Assembly (NCBI RefSeq): GCF_003591175.1
Contig: NZ_QYYG01000006.1
Span: 124,001-188,000, forward strand
From: Serratia inhibens
GTDB lineage: Bacteria > Pseudomonadota > Gammaproteobacteria > Enterobacterales > Enterobacteriaceae
Direction of reading: 5' to 3'
DNA length: 64,000 nt
Both the position numbers and the translations under genes were made by a program. The notes under the pieces were generated by a model. The model did no database searches, had not been told where the DNA came from, and saw only the letters and a list, made by a program, of their open reading frames with translations. This document shows positions 9,860 to 19,299 of this stretch, piece by piece. Numbering within the stretch: position 1 is the stretch's first letter; every line of letters begins with the position of its first letter.

Positions 9860-12184
9860 ATGACTCTCTTCCTCGCCCATTTGCGCCGCCGCTGGTTAAT
9901 CTGGCTGTTGGTGATTTTCCTGCCGCCCGCTTTGCTGTGGCTGGCGGACCGGCTGTGGCCGCTGCCGCTGAAAGATGTCGAGATGGCCCGAGTGGTGGTG
10001 GCGGAAGACGGCACGCCGCTGTGGCGCTATGCCGACCATGACGGCGTGTGGCGCTATCCGGTGACTTTGCAGCAGGTGTCGCCCTATTATCTGCAAGCGT
10101 TGCTGACCTATGAGGACCGCTGGTTTTATCAGCATCCCGGCATCAACCCGCTGGCGCTGGCCCGCGCCGCCTGGCAAGACCTGCGCAATGGGCAGATTGT
10201 TTCCGGCGGCAGTACGTTGTCGATGCAGGTGGCGCGCCTTATCGATCCCCATCCGCGCACGCTGGCTGGCAAATTACGGCAGGTGTGGCGTACCGCGCAG
10301 TTGGAATGGCATTTATCGAAGGATCAAATCCTCGAAATCTACCTTAACCGGGCGCCCTATGGCGGCACGTTGCAGGGGATTGGCGCGGCAAGCTGGACCT
10401 ATCTGGGCAAACCGCCTGCGGCGCTCACGCGTGGAGAAGCGGCGTTGCTGGCGGTATTGCCGCAAGCGCCCAGCCGTTTGCGGCCGGATCGCTATCCGGA
10501 ACGGGCACAGGCCGCACGGGACAAAGTGCTGGAGCGGTTGGCGCATTACCGCGTTTGGCCGGCACAGCAGGTGAATGAAATTCGCCAGGAAGCGCTGTGG
10601 CTGGCACCGCGTCAGGTGCCGCAGTTAGCGCCGTTGCTGGCGCGGCGCATGACGCAGGGTAACCGCAGCCAGGTCGTAACGACCACGCTGGACGCCACGT
10701 TACAGCGGCGGCTTGAAGAACTGGCGCGCGGCTGGAAGAGCCAATTGCCCGAAAAAACCTCGGTCGGCGTGCTGGTGGTCGATCACACCAATATGAAGGT
10801 GCGCGCCTACCTGGGTTCGTTGGATTTCAATGACAACGGCCGTTTCGGTCATGTTGATATGGTGGCCGCCTGGCGCTCGCCGGGTTCGACGCTCAAACCC
10901 TTTTTGTATGGACTGGCGCTGGACGATGGGCTAATCCACGCTGAATCGCTGTTGCAGGATGTGCCGCGTCGCTTCGGCGATTACCGGCCCGGCAATTTTG
11001 ATACCGGTTTTCACGGCCCTGTCAGCGCCAGCGAGGCGCTGGCACGCTCGCTTAATCTGCCGGCGGTGCAACTGCTGGAGGCTTACGGCCCAAAACGCTT
11101 CACCGCCAATTTACGCAACGTGGGCGTGGAACTGCGGCTGCCGGCCCATGCCGAACCGAGCCTGGCGTTGATTTTGGGCGGAGCCGGTGCGCGGTTGGAT
11201 CAGTTGGTCGCCGGGTTCAGCGCATTGGCCCGGCAAGGCAAAGTGGCACCGCTGCGTTTTACGCCTCGGCAAGGGCTTTACGATCGCCAGTTGCTGTCGC
11301 CGGGTGCCGCCTGGATTGTGCGGCGCATCTTGGCGGGAGAAGCGCGGCCGTTGCCGGATGACATGCTGCCTGCCAGCGTGCCGCTGGCGTGGAAAACCGG
11401 TACCAGTTACGGCTACCGCGACGCCTGGGCGGTTGGCGTTAATGCCCGTTATACGCTGGGCATCTGGGTTGGGCGACCGGACGGTACGCCGGTGGCCGGG
11501 CAGTTCGGCTTCGCCACGGCGGTACCGCTGCTGAACCAGGTCAATAATTTGCTGCTGGCCTCTTTGCGCCAACGCGGGCAGGGGATCCCGGCCGATCCGC
11601 GGCCCGCGAGCGTCAGCCGGGCAGAGATCTGCTGGCCAGGCGGGCAGCCGCTTGCCGCCGGTGACAGTAACTGCCGCCAGCGGCGCCTGAGCTGGATCCT
11701 CGACGGAACCCTGCCGCCGACGCTGTCTGCACCGGGCCAGGAAAGCGCGTTGGGCAGCCAACCCCTGGTGTGGCTGAATACTCGCGGGCTGCGCGTGGCG
11801 GCGGATTGCCCGGGGGCGGTGGCGCATCGTTTGGCGTTGTGGCCAACGCCGCTGGAACCATGGTTGCCGCCGGCGGAACGTCGCGCCCAGCGTTTGCCGG
11901 CCGTCGATCCGCAGTGCCCGCCCTTGCAACAACAAGAGGCACCGCCTCTGCTGATGCTGGGCGTAAGCGACGGCGCGATACTGCGGCGCCTGCCGGGTAA
12001 AAATGCGCTTGATTTGCGGGTCAGCGCCCAGGGCGGGAGCGGGCAGCGTTGGTGGTTCCTGAACGGCCGGTTGGTGGGGGAAGGGGAGTCGCTGTTGCAG
12101 ACGCTGACGCAGCCGGGCCGCTATCAGCTCAGCCTGCTGGATGAAAGCGGCCAGGTGGCGCTACGCGGATTTAGCCTCGACTAA
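9860..12184 (+). CDS. pbpC: Penicillin-binding protein 1C
   Basis: Bifunctional inner-membrane peptidoglycan synthase, 774 residues from ATG 9860. An N-terminal anchor (WLIWLLVIFLPPALLWLA) is followed by a GT51 transglycosylase domain with catalytic Glu85 in YEDRWF, then a transpeptidase domain with STLK (Ser343-Lys346) and KTG (512-514), and a C-terminal PBP1C-type domain. An in-frame GTG at 9830 would add ten residues but has no Shine-Dalgarno sequence, and ATG 9860 fits the family N-terminus; GGGAG lies 13 nt upstream, a long spacing, so the start is somewhat uncertain. The gene follows yfhM with a 61-nt gap and is probably co-transcribed. Confidence 0.93.
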   Translation: MTLFLAHLRRRWLIWLLVIFLPPALLWLADRLWPLPLKDVEMARVVVAEDGTPLWRYADHDGVWRYPVTLQQVSPYYLQALLTYEDRWFYQHPGINPLALARAAWQDLRNGQIVSGGSTLSMQVARLIDPHPRTLAGKLRQVWRTAQLEWHLSKDQILEIYLNRAPYGGTLQGIGAASWTYLGKPPAALTRGEAALLAVLPQAPSRLRPDRYPERAQAARDKVLERLAHYRVWPAQQVNEIRQEALWLAPRQVPQLAPLLARRMTQGNRSQVVTTTLDATLQRRLEELARGWKSQLPEKTSVGVLVVDHTNMKVRAYLGSLDFNDNGRFGHVDMVAAWRSPGSTLKPFLYGLALDDGLIHAESLLQDVPRRFGDYRPGNFDTGFHGPVSASEALARSLNLPAVQLLEAYGPKRFTANLRNVGVELRLPAHAEPSLALILGGAGARLDQLVAGFSALARQGKVAPLRFTPRQGLYDRQLLSPGAAWIVRRILAGEARPLPDDMLPASVPLAWKTGTSYGYRDAWAVGVNARYTLGIWVGRPDGTPVAGQFGFATAVPLLNQVNNLLLASLRQRGQGIPADPRPASVSRAEICWPGGQPLAAGDSNCRQRRLSWILDGTLPPTLSAPGQESALGSQPLVWLNTRGLRVAADCPGAVAHRLALWPTPLEPWLPPAERRAQRLPAVDPQCPPLQQQEAPPLLMLGVSDGAILRRLPGKNALDLRVSAQGGSGQRWWFLNGRLVGEGESLLQTLTQPGRYQLSLLDESGQVALRGFSLD

Positions 12185-12287
12185 GCCGGTTTTTCACCTT
12201 CGGCCCACAGGGCGCAAAGTGAAGAATGAAGATAATAATTTTTAATGAAATGTTGATTTTCCCGTAGGCAAGCGTTAACGGCGCACA

Positions 12288-12293
12288 TATAAT
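12288..12293 (+). promoter_or_regulatory. Probable -10 element of ndk
   Basis: Perfect TATAAT 74 nt upstream of the ndk start, in the 182-nt gap after pbpC. No good -35 hexamer is found at 16-18 nt spacing, so the promoter is only partly supported. Confidence 0.45.
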
Positions 12294-12366
12294 CTGCGCC
12301 ACTTAAGAAGGCCGGCACGCGTTTAACTGCAGACCGGCCAGTTTTGGAAGCCATACAGAGGCCATC

Positions 12367-12792
12367 ATGACCGTAGAACGTACCTTTTCCATCATCAAAC
12401 CAAATGCTGTAGCCAATAACGACATCGGCGCAATCTATGCTCGTTTCGAGCGTGCCGGTTTCAAAATCATCGCATCCAAAATGCTGCGCCTGACTCGCGA
12501 ACAAGCCGAAGGCTTCTACGCTGAGCACAAAGGCCGCCCATTCTTTGACGGTCTGGTTGAGTTCATGACCTCCGGCCCAATCGTGGTTCAGGTTCTGGAA
12601 GCCGAAAACGCAGTACAGCGCAACCGTGACATCATGGGCGCAACCAACCCGGACAACGCACTGGCCGGCACCCTGCGTGCCGACTACGCGGACAGCTTCA
12701 CTGCCAACGCCGTACACGGCTCCGACGCAGTAGAATCTGCCCAGCGCGAAATCGCTTATTTCTTCAACGAAAGCGAAATCTGCCCACGTTAA
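12367..12792 (+). CDS. ndk: Nucleoside diphosphate kinase
   Basis: 141 residues, within one or two residues of the usual bacterial length. It transfers the gamma phosphate from ATP to NDPs through a phosphohistidine, here His117 in NAVHGSD. The N-terminal [12 protein letters not shown] motif is typical. It is a cytosolic enzyme that balances NTP and dNTP pools. The start ATG is preceded by an AGAGGCC ribosome-binding region. It lies between pbpC and rlmN, as in relatives. Confidence 0.98.
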   Translation: MTVERTFSIIKPNAVANNDIGAIYARFERAGFKIIASKMLRLTREQAEGFYAEHKGRPFFDGLVEFMTSGPIVVQVLEAENAVQRNRDIMGATNPDNALAGTLRADYADSFTANAVHGSDAVESAQREIAYFFNESEICPR

Positions 12793-12850
12793 TACCCGCC
12801 GTCTTTCAAGTTGCCGCGTGGTTGGCTGCAACTTGAAACCCATAGGGTAT
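12792..12850. repeat. Short ERIC-related inverted-repeat element after ndk
   Basis: A 59-nt element beginning at the last base of the ndk stop. The outer ends are ATACCC/GGGTAT and the inner arms are an 11-bp perfect pair TTTCAAGTTGC (12804-12814) / GCAACTTGAAA (12828-12838). The same design recurs at 61356-61405, and the ends resemble those of the longer ERIC at 29958-30082. As RNA it would fold into a hairpin at the ndk 3' end. Confidence 0.7.
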
Positions 12851-12955
12851 TCCGTGTCGTGGTTTGCATGGCATGGCATTCACCGGCTGAAACAATAAAA
12901 ATGCCCTGAATGCCTTTCAGTCATGGCAACCTGCTACTAAAATTTGTACAATGCC

Positions 12956-12993
12956 GCGCCCCTGATGAGTCGTCTTGTCAGGGGCGCGTTTTT
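12956..12993 (+). terminator. Terminator-like hairpin upstream of rlmN
   Basis: A 10-bp perfect stem GCGCCCCTGA/TCAGGGGCGC (12956-12965 and 12978-12987) is followed by GTTTTT. It lies 75 nt before the rlmN start. A TACAAT hexamer at 12947-12952 sits just before it, so it could end ndk transcription or act as a leader attenuator of rlmN. Confidence 0.75.
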
Positions 12994-13067
12994 CAGTGCG
13001 ATTTAAACGCACACTTACTTTCCATTCTTTAGCGCCATAACGTGTAACAACGAGGCCAGAGATCATC

Positions 13068-14264
13068 ATGTTAGAACCCATCACGTCCGAGCACATCGTG
13101 TCTGAAAATAATTCGCTGACTACTCAATCCGTTAATGCGGAAACCCCGGCTGCGGCCAAAATTAACCTGCTGGATTTGAACCGTCAGCAAATGCGTGAAT
13201 TCTTCGCCAAAATGGGCGAAAAACCTTTCCGCGCCGATCAGGTCATGAAGTGGATATACCACTATTGCTGCGATGATTTTGAGCAGATGACCGATATCAA
13301 CAAGGTGCTGCGCAACAAACTGCAGAGCGTCGCCGAAATTCGCGCGCCGGAAGTGGCAGAAGAACAGCGTTCAGCCGATGGCACCATCAAATGGGCGATC
13401 ACGGTAGGTGATCAGCAGGTCGAAACCGTGTTTATTCCGGACGGCGATCGCGCGACCCTGTGCGTGTCATCCCAGGTGGGGTGTGCGCTGGAGTGCAAAT
13501 TCTGTTCGACCGCTCAGCAGGGCTTTAACCGTAACCTGCGCGTGTCGGAAATCATTGGCCAGGTGTGGCGTGCGGCGAAAATCATCGGCGCACTGAAAGT
13601 CACCGGCGAACGCCCGATCACCAACGTGGTGATGATGGGCATGGGTGAGCCGCTGCTCAACCTGAACAACGTGGTGCCGGCGATGGAAATCATGCTGGAC
13701 GATTTCGGCTTTGGCTTGTCCAAACGCCGCGTTACCCTGTCCACTTCCGGTGTCGTGCCGGCGCTGGACAAATTGGGCGACATGATTGACGTTGCGCTGG
13801 CGATCTCGCTGCATGCGCCAAACGACAAGATCCGCGATGAAATCGTCCCCATCAACCGCAAATACAATATCGAAACCTTCCTGGCTGCGGTACGCCGCTA
13901 CCTGGAGAAATCCAACGCCAATCAGGGCCGGGTTACGGTCGAGTACGTGATGCTGGATCATATCAACGACAGCACCGACGATGCGCACCAATTGGCGGAG
14001 GTTCTGAAGGACACGCCATGCAAGATCAACCTGATCCCATGGAACCCGTTCCCCGGCGCGCCTTACGGCCGCAGTTCCAACAGCCGCGTGGATCGTTTTT
14101 CCAAAGTGTTGATGGAATACGGCTTTACGACTATTGTTCGTAAAACCCGTGGTGATGATATCGATGCCGCTTGCGGGCAACTGGCAGGTGAAGTGATCGA
14201 CCGTACCAAGCGTACCCTGAAAAAGAAAATGGCCGGGGAACCTATCAACGTGCGTGCGGTCTGA
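13068..14264 (+). CDS. rlmN: Dual-specificity RNA methyltransferase RlmN (radical SAM)
   Basis: 398 residues. The enzyme adds methyl to C2 of adenosine 2503 in 23S rRNA and A37 of some tRNAs. The radical-SAM cluster motif CxxxCxxC is Cys139-Cys143-Cys146 (CALECKFC), with the SAM motif MGMGEPL further on. The catalytic C-terminal Cys is in AACGQLAGE (Cys369). The N-terminus is about 14 residues longer than in E. coli, which makes the choice of ATG 13068 slightly uncertain. Confidence 0.96.
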   Translation: MLEPITSEHIVSENNSLTTQSVNAETPAAAKINLLDLNRQQMREFFAKMGEKPFRADQVMKWIYHYCCDDFEQMTDINKVLRNKLQSVAEIRAPEVAEEQRSADGTIKWAITVGDQQVETVFIPDGDRATLCVSSQVGCALECKFCSTAQQGFNRNLRVSEIIGQVWRAAKIIGALKVTGERPITNVVMMGMGEPLLNLNNVVPAMEIMLDDFGFGLSKRRVTLSTSGVVPALDKLGDMIDVALAISLHAPNDKIRDEIVPINRKYNIETFLAAVRRYLEKSNANQGRVTVEYVMLDHINDSTDDAHQLAEVLKDTPCKINLIPWNPFPGAPYGRSSNSRVDRFSKVLMEYGFTTIVRKTRGDDIDAACGQLAGEVIDRTKRTLKKKMAGEPINVRAV

Positions 14265-14321
14265 ATCCTATAGCATGATTTTTTTGTTATCTAACAGTCT
14301 GTTATGTGAATAGACGTCAAG

Positions 14322-15098
14322 ATGACATCAGATAAGGAAATGAATGCGGGCATGAAGCTGAATCTGTGGGGCATGTTGCTGGCGGCCGGTTTACTGGCAG
14401 GCTGTTCCGGGTCGTCACCGGAAAAAGACGCGCAACCTGAAGCGGGCCAGACGCGTTTGCAACTGGGGCTGGAATATCTGAAGCAGGGCGATTTGAACGC
14501 CGCGCGGCAGAATCTGGAAAAAGCGGCGGACGCCGCCCCGCAGGATTACCGTACCCAATTGGGCATGGCGCTTTACGAGCAGCGGATTGGCGAGAATGGC
14601 GCGGCTGAACAGCGTTATCAGCAGGCGCTCAAACTTGCGCCAAACAATGGCACCGTACTGAATAATTACGGTGCGTTTCTTTGCGGTTTAGGGCAGTATG
14701 TACCGGCACAACAGCAGTTTAGCGCCGCGGCCCTGGCACCGGATTATGGTCAGGTTGCCGACAGCCTGGAAAACGCAGGTTACTGTTTTCTCAAGGCCGG
14801 ACAGAACGATGAAGCACGCACCTTGTTAACGCGCGCCCTGAAGGTCGATCCGGACAAAGGCACTCCACTGTTGGTGGAGGCAGAAAAGCAATTTGGAGAA
14901 GGGAAGCGCGCTCAGTCGCAACTTTTATTGGATAGTTATCAACATGTTCTGCCGGCTAGCGCCGACAGCTTATGGTTACAGATTCGTTTCGCCGCGTTAG
15001 CAGGCCGCCCGGATAGCGTTCAACGCTATGGCAAGCAGCTGGCGCGAAGTTTTCCACAATCCAAACAGTACCAGCAGTTCTTAGCTAATGAATACTGA
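14322..15098 (+). CDS. pilW: Type IV pilus biogenesis/stability lipoprotein PilW (TPR)
   Basis: 258 residues from ATG 14322. The lipobox LLAGC follows a short hydrophobic signal, and at least four TPR-like units follow ([19 protein letters not shown] and similar). PilW-type proteins stabilise secretin or fimbrial assemblies at the outer membrane, and this is the usual gene between rlmN and rodZ in Serratia and Yersinia. Possible alternative starts are ATG 14340 and ATG 14352; the last gives the most typical lipoprotein signal ([13 protein letters not shown]). The stop overlaps the rodZ start by 11 nt, suggesting translational coupling. Confidence 0.85.
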   Translation: MTSDKEMNAGMKLNLWGMLLAAGLLAGCSGSSPEKDAQPEAGQTRLQLGLEYLKQGDLNAARQNLEKAADAAPQDYRTQLGMALYEQRIGENGAAEQRYQQALKLAPNNGTVLNNYGAFLCGLGQYVPAQQQFSAAALAPDYGQVADSLENAGYCFLKAGQNDEARTLLTRALKVDPDKGTPLLVEAEKQFGEGKRAQSQLLLDSYQHVLPASADSLWLQIRFAALAGRPDSVQRYGKQLARSFPQSKQYQQFLANEY

Positions 15099-16071
15099 AG
15101 CCTCCCAAGATAAAACCGTACCCGTGACGACAGGCCAACGCCTGCGTCAAGCCCGTGAACAGCTCGGGCTGAGTCAACAGGCCGTTGCAGAACGCCTGTG
15201 CCTCAAAATGTCTACCGTGCGCGACATAGAAGAAGACAATCTCTCCGCAGACCTTGCTTCGACTTTCGTGCGTGGTTATATCCGTTCCTACGCCAAGCTG
15301 GTGCATTTGCCGGAAGATGAACTGCTGCCGATGCTGGCCAAGCAGGCTCCGCTGAAGGTGGCAAAAGTTGCGCCAATGCAGAGTTTCTCGTTAGGCAAAC
15401 GCCGCAAAAAACGCGACGGCTGGCTGATGAGCTTCACCTGGCTGATTGTTTTCGTGGTAGTCGGTCTGACCGGCGCCTGGTGGTGGCAAAACCACAAGGC
15501 ACAGCAGGAAGAGATTGCCACCATGGCCGATCAATCTTCCGCTCAGCTTTCACAAAACAATGAAGGCCAATCAGTGCCGTTGACCGACAGCAATGCCGAC
15601 AACAGCGCACCTTTGGTTGACAATGGTTCAACGCCGGTAGATACCGGCGCTGCACCTGCGCAACAGGCAGCACCGGCTCCGGCCGCAACCGGCAGTGAAA
15701 CCGCACAGCAACCTGCTGTGGTTTCGCCAAGCCAAGCTCCGCTGCCAGAGACCACGCCTGCGGCTCCGACGGCGCAAGCGCCGCTGCCGACCGGCGAAGC
15801 GGGCATGGCAGCACCGGCTGAAGATCCCAATGCGTTGGTGATGAACTTCTCCTCTGACTGTTGGTTGCAGGTTAGCGACGCCAGCGGCAAGACGTTGTTC
15901 AGCGGCACCCAAAAGAGCGGTGGCAAGCTGAACCTGGCAGGTACCGCGCCGTATAAACTGACTATTGGCGCACCGGCCGCAGTACAGATTCAATATCAAG
16001 GTAAGCCGGTGGATTTAAGCCGGTTTGTTAAATCAAACCGTGTTGCTCGTCTGACCATTGCCGCGCAGTGA
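15088..16071 (+). CDS. rodZ: Cytoskeleton protein RodZ
   Basis: 327-residue bitopic inner-membrane protein linking MreB to the cell-wall elongation machinery. The N-terminal Xre-type HTH (about residues 15-80) is followed by a basic juxtamembrane stretch (GKRRKKRDG), one membrane helix (about 111-133), a long Pro/Ala/Thr-rich periplasmic linker and a C-terminal domain ([18 protein letters not shown]). The start overlaps the end of pilW. Function follows from the family; the domain order is complete. Confidence 0.96.
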   Translation: MNTEASQDKTVPVTTGQRLRQAREQLGLSQQAVAERLCLKMSTVRDIEEDNLSADLASTFVRGYIRSYAKLVHLPEDELLPMLAKQAPLKVAKVAPMQSFSLGKRRKKRDGWLMSFTWLIVFVVVGLTGAWWWQNHKAQQEEIATMADQSSAQLSQNNEGQSVPLTDSNADNSAPLVDNGSTPVDTGAAPAQQAAPAPAATGSETAQQPAVVSPSQAPLPETTPAAPTAQAPLPTGEAGMAAPAEDPNALVMNFSSDCWLQVSDASGKTLFSGTQKSGGKLNLAGTAPYKLTIGAPAAVQIQYQGKPVDLSRFVKSNRVARLTIAAQ

Positions 16072-16118
16072 TTGCGCGGCCATTGTCGTGAAGCCAGAGC
16101 AACAATGGAGAGTAAGTA

Positions 16119-17240
16119 ATGCATAACCAAGCGCCCATCAACCGTCGAAAATCAACGCGAATTTACGTCGGCAAGGTGCCTATTGGTGATGGCGCGCCGA
16201 TTGCCGTGCAGTCGATGACCAACACCCGTACCACCGATGTTGAAGCAACGGTTAATCAGATCAAAGCGCTGGAGCGCGTGGGCGTAGATATCGTCCGCGT
16301 TTCAGTTCCCACCATGGACGCCGCCGAGGCGTTCAAGCTGATCAAGCAGCAGGTTAACGTGCCGCTGGTCGCCGATATCCACTTCGATTACCGCATTGCG
16401 TTGCAGGTTGCCGAATACGGCGTGGACTGCCTGCGTATCAACCCGGGCAATATCGGCAACGAGTCGCGCATCCGCTCAGTCGTGGACTGCGCGCGCGATA
16501 AAAACATCCCGATTCGTATTGGGGTGAACGGCGGCTCGCTGGAAAAAGACATTCAGGAAAAATACGGCGAACCTACGCCGGAAGCGCTGCTCGAATCGGC
16601 GATGCGTCATGTGGATATCCTCGATCGTCTCAACTTCGATCAGTTCAAGGTCAGCGTCAAAGCCTCCGACGTATTCCTGGCGGTGCAATCTTATCGCCTG
16701 CTGGCCGCGCGTATCGATCAACCGCTGCATTTGGGCATCACCGAAGCCGGCGGCATGCGCAGCGGTTCGGTGAAGTCGGCGATTGGCCTGGGTCTGCTGC
16801 TGTCGGAAGGCATCGGCGATACCCTGCGTATTTCGCTGGCGGCCGATCCGGTGGAAGAAGTGAAAGTCGGTTTCGATATCCTGAAATCGCTGCGCATTCG
16901 TGCGCGCGGCATTAACTTCATCGCCTGCCCAACCTGCTCGCGTCAGGAGTTTGACGTTATCGGCACGGTGAACGCGCTTGAACAACGCCTGGAAGATATC
17001 ATCACGCCGATGGACATCTCGATTATCGGTTGTGTGGTCAACGGGCCGGGCGAAGCGCTGGTTTCCACGCTGGGTGTGACCGGTGGCCATAACAAGAGCG
17101 GTTTTTACGAAGACGGCGTGCGTCAGAAAGAGCGTTTTGACAACGAACAGATGATTGACCAGTTGGAGGCGAAGATTCGCGCCAAGGCGTCGATGATGGA
17201 TGAAAGCAATCGCATCTCGGTCAATCTGCTGGAAAAATAA
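16119..17240 (+). CDS. ispG: 4-hydroxy-3-methylbut-2-en-1-yl diphosphate synthase
   Basis: 373 residues. Iron-sulfur enzyme of the MEP isoprenoid pathway that converts MEcPP to HMBPP. The [4Fe-4S] ligands are visible as CPTC (Cys270 and Cys273) and Cys305 in [12 protein letters not shown]. The N-terminal TIM-barrel motifs, for example [13 protein letters not shown], are intact. ATG 16119 has GGAGAGTA upstream. It sits between rodZ and hisS as in E. coli and is followed by a hairpin terminator. Confidence 0.97.
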   Translation: MHNQAPINRRKSTRIYVGKVPIGDGAPIAVQSMTNTRTTDVEATVNQIKALERVGVDIVRVSVPTMDAAEAFKLIKQQVNVPLVADIHFDYRIALQVAEYGVDCLRINPGNIGNESRIRSVVDCARDKNIPIRIGVNGGSLEKDIQEKYGEPTPEALLESAMRHVDILDRLNFDQFKVSVKASDVFLAVQSYRLLAARIDQPLHLGITEAGGMRSGSVKSAIGLGLLLSEGIGDTLRISLAADPVEEVKVGFDILKSLRIRARGINFIACPTCSRQEFDVIGTVNALEQRLEDIITPMDISIIGCVVNGPGEALVSTLGVTGGHNKSGFYEDGVRQKERFDNEQMIDQLEAKIRAKASMMDESNRISVNLLEK

Positions 17241-17256
17241 GCGTTATCGCTACATG

Positions 17257-17280
17257 GCGGGCTGATTAGCCCGCTTGTTT
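17257..17280 (+). terminator. Rho-independent terminator after ispG
   Basis: A 7-bp GC-rich stem GCGGGCT/AGCCCGC around a GATT loop is followed by TTGTTT, 17 nt after the ispG stop. Confidence 0.75.
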
Positions 17281-17312
17281 ATGAACCCGGGAGGCAGAAA
17301 GCGGCACCCGCG

Positions 17313-17342
17313 TTGAATACGGGGCGGCAAAGTCCCTATAAT
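17313..17342 (+). promoter_or_regulatory. hisS promoter
   Basis: -35 TTGAAT at 17313-17318 and -10 TATAAT at 17337-17342 with an 18-nt spacer, 38 nt before the hisS start and after the ispG terminator. A well-formed sigma-70 promoter. Confidence 0.7.
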
Positions 17343-17379
17343 CGGGTTCATTTTTATAGACAACGGACAGAGAAATCAC

Positions 17380-18654
17380 GTGGCAAAGAACATTCAAGCC
17401 ATTCGCGGCATGAACGACTACCTGCCGGAAGATACGGCATTATGGCAGCGTATTGAAGGCACACTGAAACAGGTGCTGGGCAGCTACGGTTACAGCGAAA
17501 TCCGGTTGCCGATTGTAGAGCAGACCCCGTTATTCAAACGCGCGATCGGCGAAGTGACCGACGTCGTGGAAAAAGAGATGTACACCTTCGAGGATCGCAA
17601 CGGCGAAAGCCTGACGCTGCGTCCGGAAGGGACGGCCGGCTGCGTTCGCGCCGGCATCGAACATGGTCTGCTGTACAATCAGGAACAGCGTCTGTGGTAC
17701 ATCGGCCCGATGTTCCGCTATGAGCGCCCGCAGAAAGGCCGCTATCGCCAATTCAATCAGCTGGGTGTGGAGGTGTTCGGCCTGCAAGGCCCGGACATCG
17801 ACGCCGAACTGATCCTGCTGACCGCCCGCTGGTGGAAAGCGCTGGGTATTTCCGAGCACGTTAATCTGGAGCTGAATTCAATCGGCTCGCTGGAAGCGCG
17901 CGCCAATTACCGCGATGCCCTGGTAGCGTTCCTGGAACAGCATAAAGAAAAGCTGGACGAAGATTGCAAGCGCCGCATGTACAGCAACCCGCTGCGCGTA
18001 CTGGACTCCAAAAATCCGGAAGTTCAGGCCTTGCTGAATGACGCACCGCGCCTGTCCGAGTATCTGGATGACGAGTCCAAAGCCCACTTCGACGGCCTGT
18101 GTGAACTTTTGGCTCAGGCAGGTATCCCATATACCATCAATGAACGCCTGGTGCGCGGTCTGGACTACTACAACCGTACGGTATTCGAATGGGTGACCAC
18201 CAGTCTGGGCGCTCAGGGCACAGTGTGTGCCGGCGGCCGTTACGACGGCCTGGTCGAGCAACTGGGCGGGCGTGCGACGCCGGCGGTCGGTTTCGCGATG
18301 GGTCTGGAACGTCTGGTATTGCTGGTTCAGGCAGTTAATCCGGATTTCAAAGCCCCTGCGACCATTGACGTGTATGTTATCTCCTCCGGCGCGGGCGCCC
18401 AAAGCGCGGCGATGCAGTTGGCAGAAAACGTGCGCGATGCGGCACCCCAGTTGAAATTAATGACCAACTACGGCGGCGGCAACTTTAAGAAACAGATCAC
18501 CCGTGCGGACAAATGGGGCGCGCGCGTCGCTTTGATCCTCGGTGAGAACGAAGTCGCGGCACAGCAGGTGGTGGTTAAGGACCTGCGCAGTGGTGAACAA
18601 GAAACGCTGGCGCAAAGCGAAGTCGCAGTGCGTCTGGCAACGATGTTAGGTTAA
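17380..18654 (+). CDS. hisS: Histidyl-tRNA synthetase
   Basis: 424 residues, the usual length. Class II aminoacyl-tRNA synthetase with the HisRS motifs [16 protein letters not shown] (motif 2 region) and [12 protein letters not shown], plus a C-terminal anticodon-binding domain ([15 protein letters not shown]). It charges tRNA-His in the cytosol. The start is GTG at 17380, giving [16 protein letters not shown] as in relatives. yfgM follows after 13 nt. Confidence 0.98.
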   Translation: MAKNIQAIRGMNDYLPEDTALWQRIEGTLKQVLGSYGYSEIRLPIVEQTPLFKRAIGEVTDVVEKEMYTFEDRNGESLTLRPEGTAGCVRAGIEHGLLYNQEQRLWYIGPMFRYERPQKGRYRQFNQLGVEVFGLQGPDIDAELILLTARWWKALGISEHVNLELNSIGSLEARANYRDALVAFLEQHKEKLDEDCKRRMYSNPLRVLDSKNPEVQALLNDAPRLSEYLDDESKAHFDGLCELLAQAGIPYTINERLVRGLDYYNRTVFEWVTTSLGAQGTVCAGGRYDGLVEQLGGRATPAVGFAMGLERLVLLVQAVNPDFKAPATIDVYVISSGAGAQSAAMQLAENVRDAAPQLKLMTNYGGGNFKKQITRADKWGARVALILGENEVAAQQVVVKDLRSGEQETLAQSEVAVRLATMLG

Positions 18655-18667
18655 GGAGAAGGACACC

Positions 18668-19288
18668 GTGGAAGTCTATACCACTGAAAACGAACAAGTC
18701 GACGCCGTGCGTCGGTTCTTTGCCGAGAACGGCAAAGCGCTGGCGGTGGGTGTGGTGCTCGGAATTGGTGCCCTGGTCGGCTGGCGTTTCTGGCAGAGCC
18801 ACCAAAACTCCAACATGATGGCTGCGTCCCAATCTTATCAGGAAGCCAGCGATCGTCTGGCGGCCGGTAAGCCGGACGACGTGTCCGCTGCGGAGGCGTT
18901 TGCCAAGGCCAACAGCAATAGCTACGGCGTATTGGCCTCGCTGGAGCTGGCGAAGCACTTCGTTGAGCAAAATGATTTTGCCAAGGCAGAGCAGCAGTTG
19001 GTACTGGCTCAGGGCCAGACCAAAGACGATAATATGCTGGCGATGATTAACCTGCGTCTGGCGCGTGTCCAGTTGCAGGAAAAAAAGCTGGATGAAGCGC
19101 TGAAAACGCTGGATGGCGTGAAAGGCGAAGGTTGGGCGGCGATGGCGCAAGATGCACGCGGCGACGCGTTGCTGGCCAAAGGCGACACCAAAGGTGCGCG
19201 TGAGGCTTACAGCAAAGGCATTGAGTCCAACGCTTCTCAGGCGCTGCAGGTTCTGCTGCGCATGAAATTGAATAACTTGTCCAGCTAA
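18668..19288 (+). CDS. yfgM: YfgM family ancillary SecYEG/periplasmic chaperone-linked protein
   Basis: 206 residues with a GTG start (GTGGAAGTC). A cytoplasmic N-terminal segment and one membrane helix (LAVGVVLGIGALVGW, about residues 22-40) are followed by a periplasmic TPR-like domain (LEEKKLDEALKTLDGVKGEG region). In E. coli YfgM associates with SecYEG and PpiD and affects Rcs stress signalling; that role is carried over by homology. AAGGAGAAGG precedes the start. It stands in an operon with hisS and bamB. Confidence 0.93.
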   Translation: MEVYTTENEQVDAVRRFFAENGKALAVGVVLGIGALVGWRFWQSHQNSNMMAASQSYQEASDRLAAGKPDDVSAAEAFAKANSNSYGVLASLELAKHFVEQNDFAKAEQQLVLAQGQTKDDNMLAMINLRLARVQLQEKKLDEALKTLDGVKGEGWAAMAQDARGDALLAKGDTKGAREAYSKGIESNASQALQVLLRMKLNNLSS

Positions 19289-19299
19289 GGGGAATTCCC

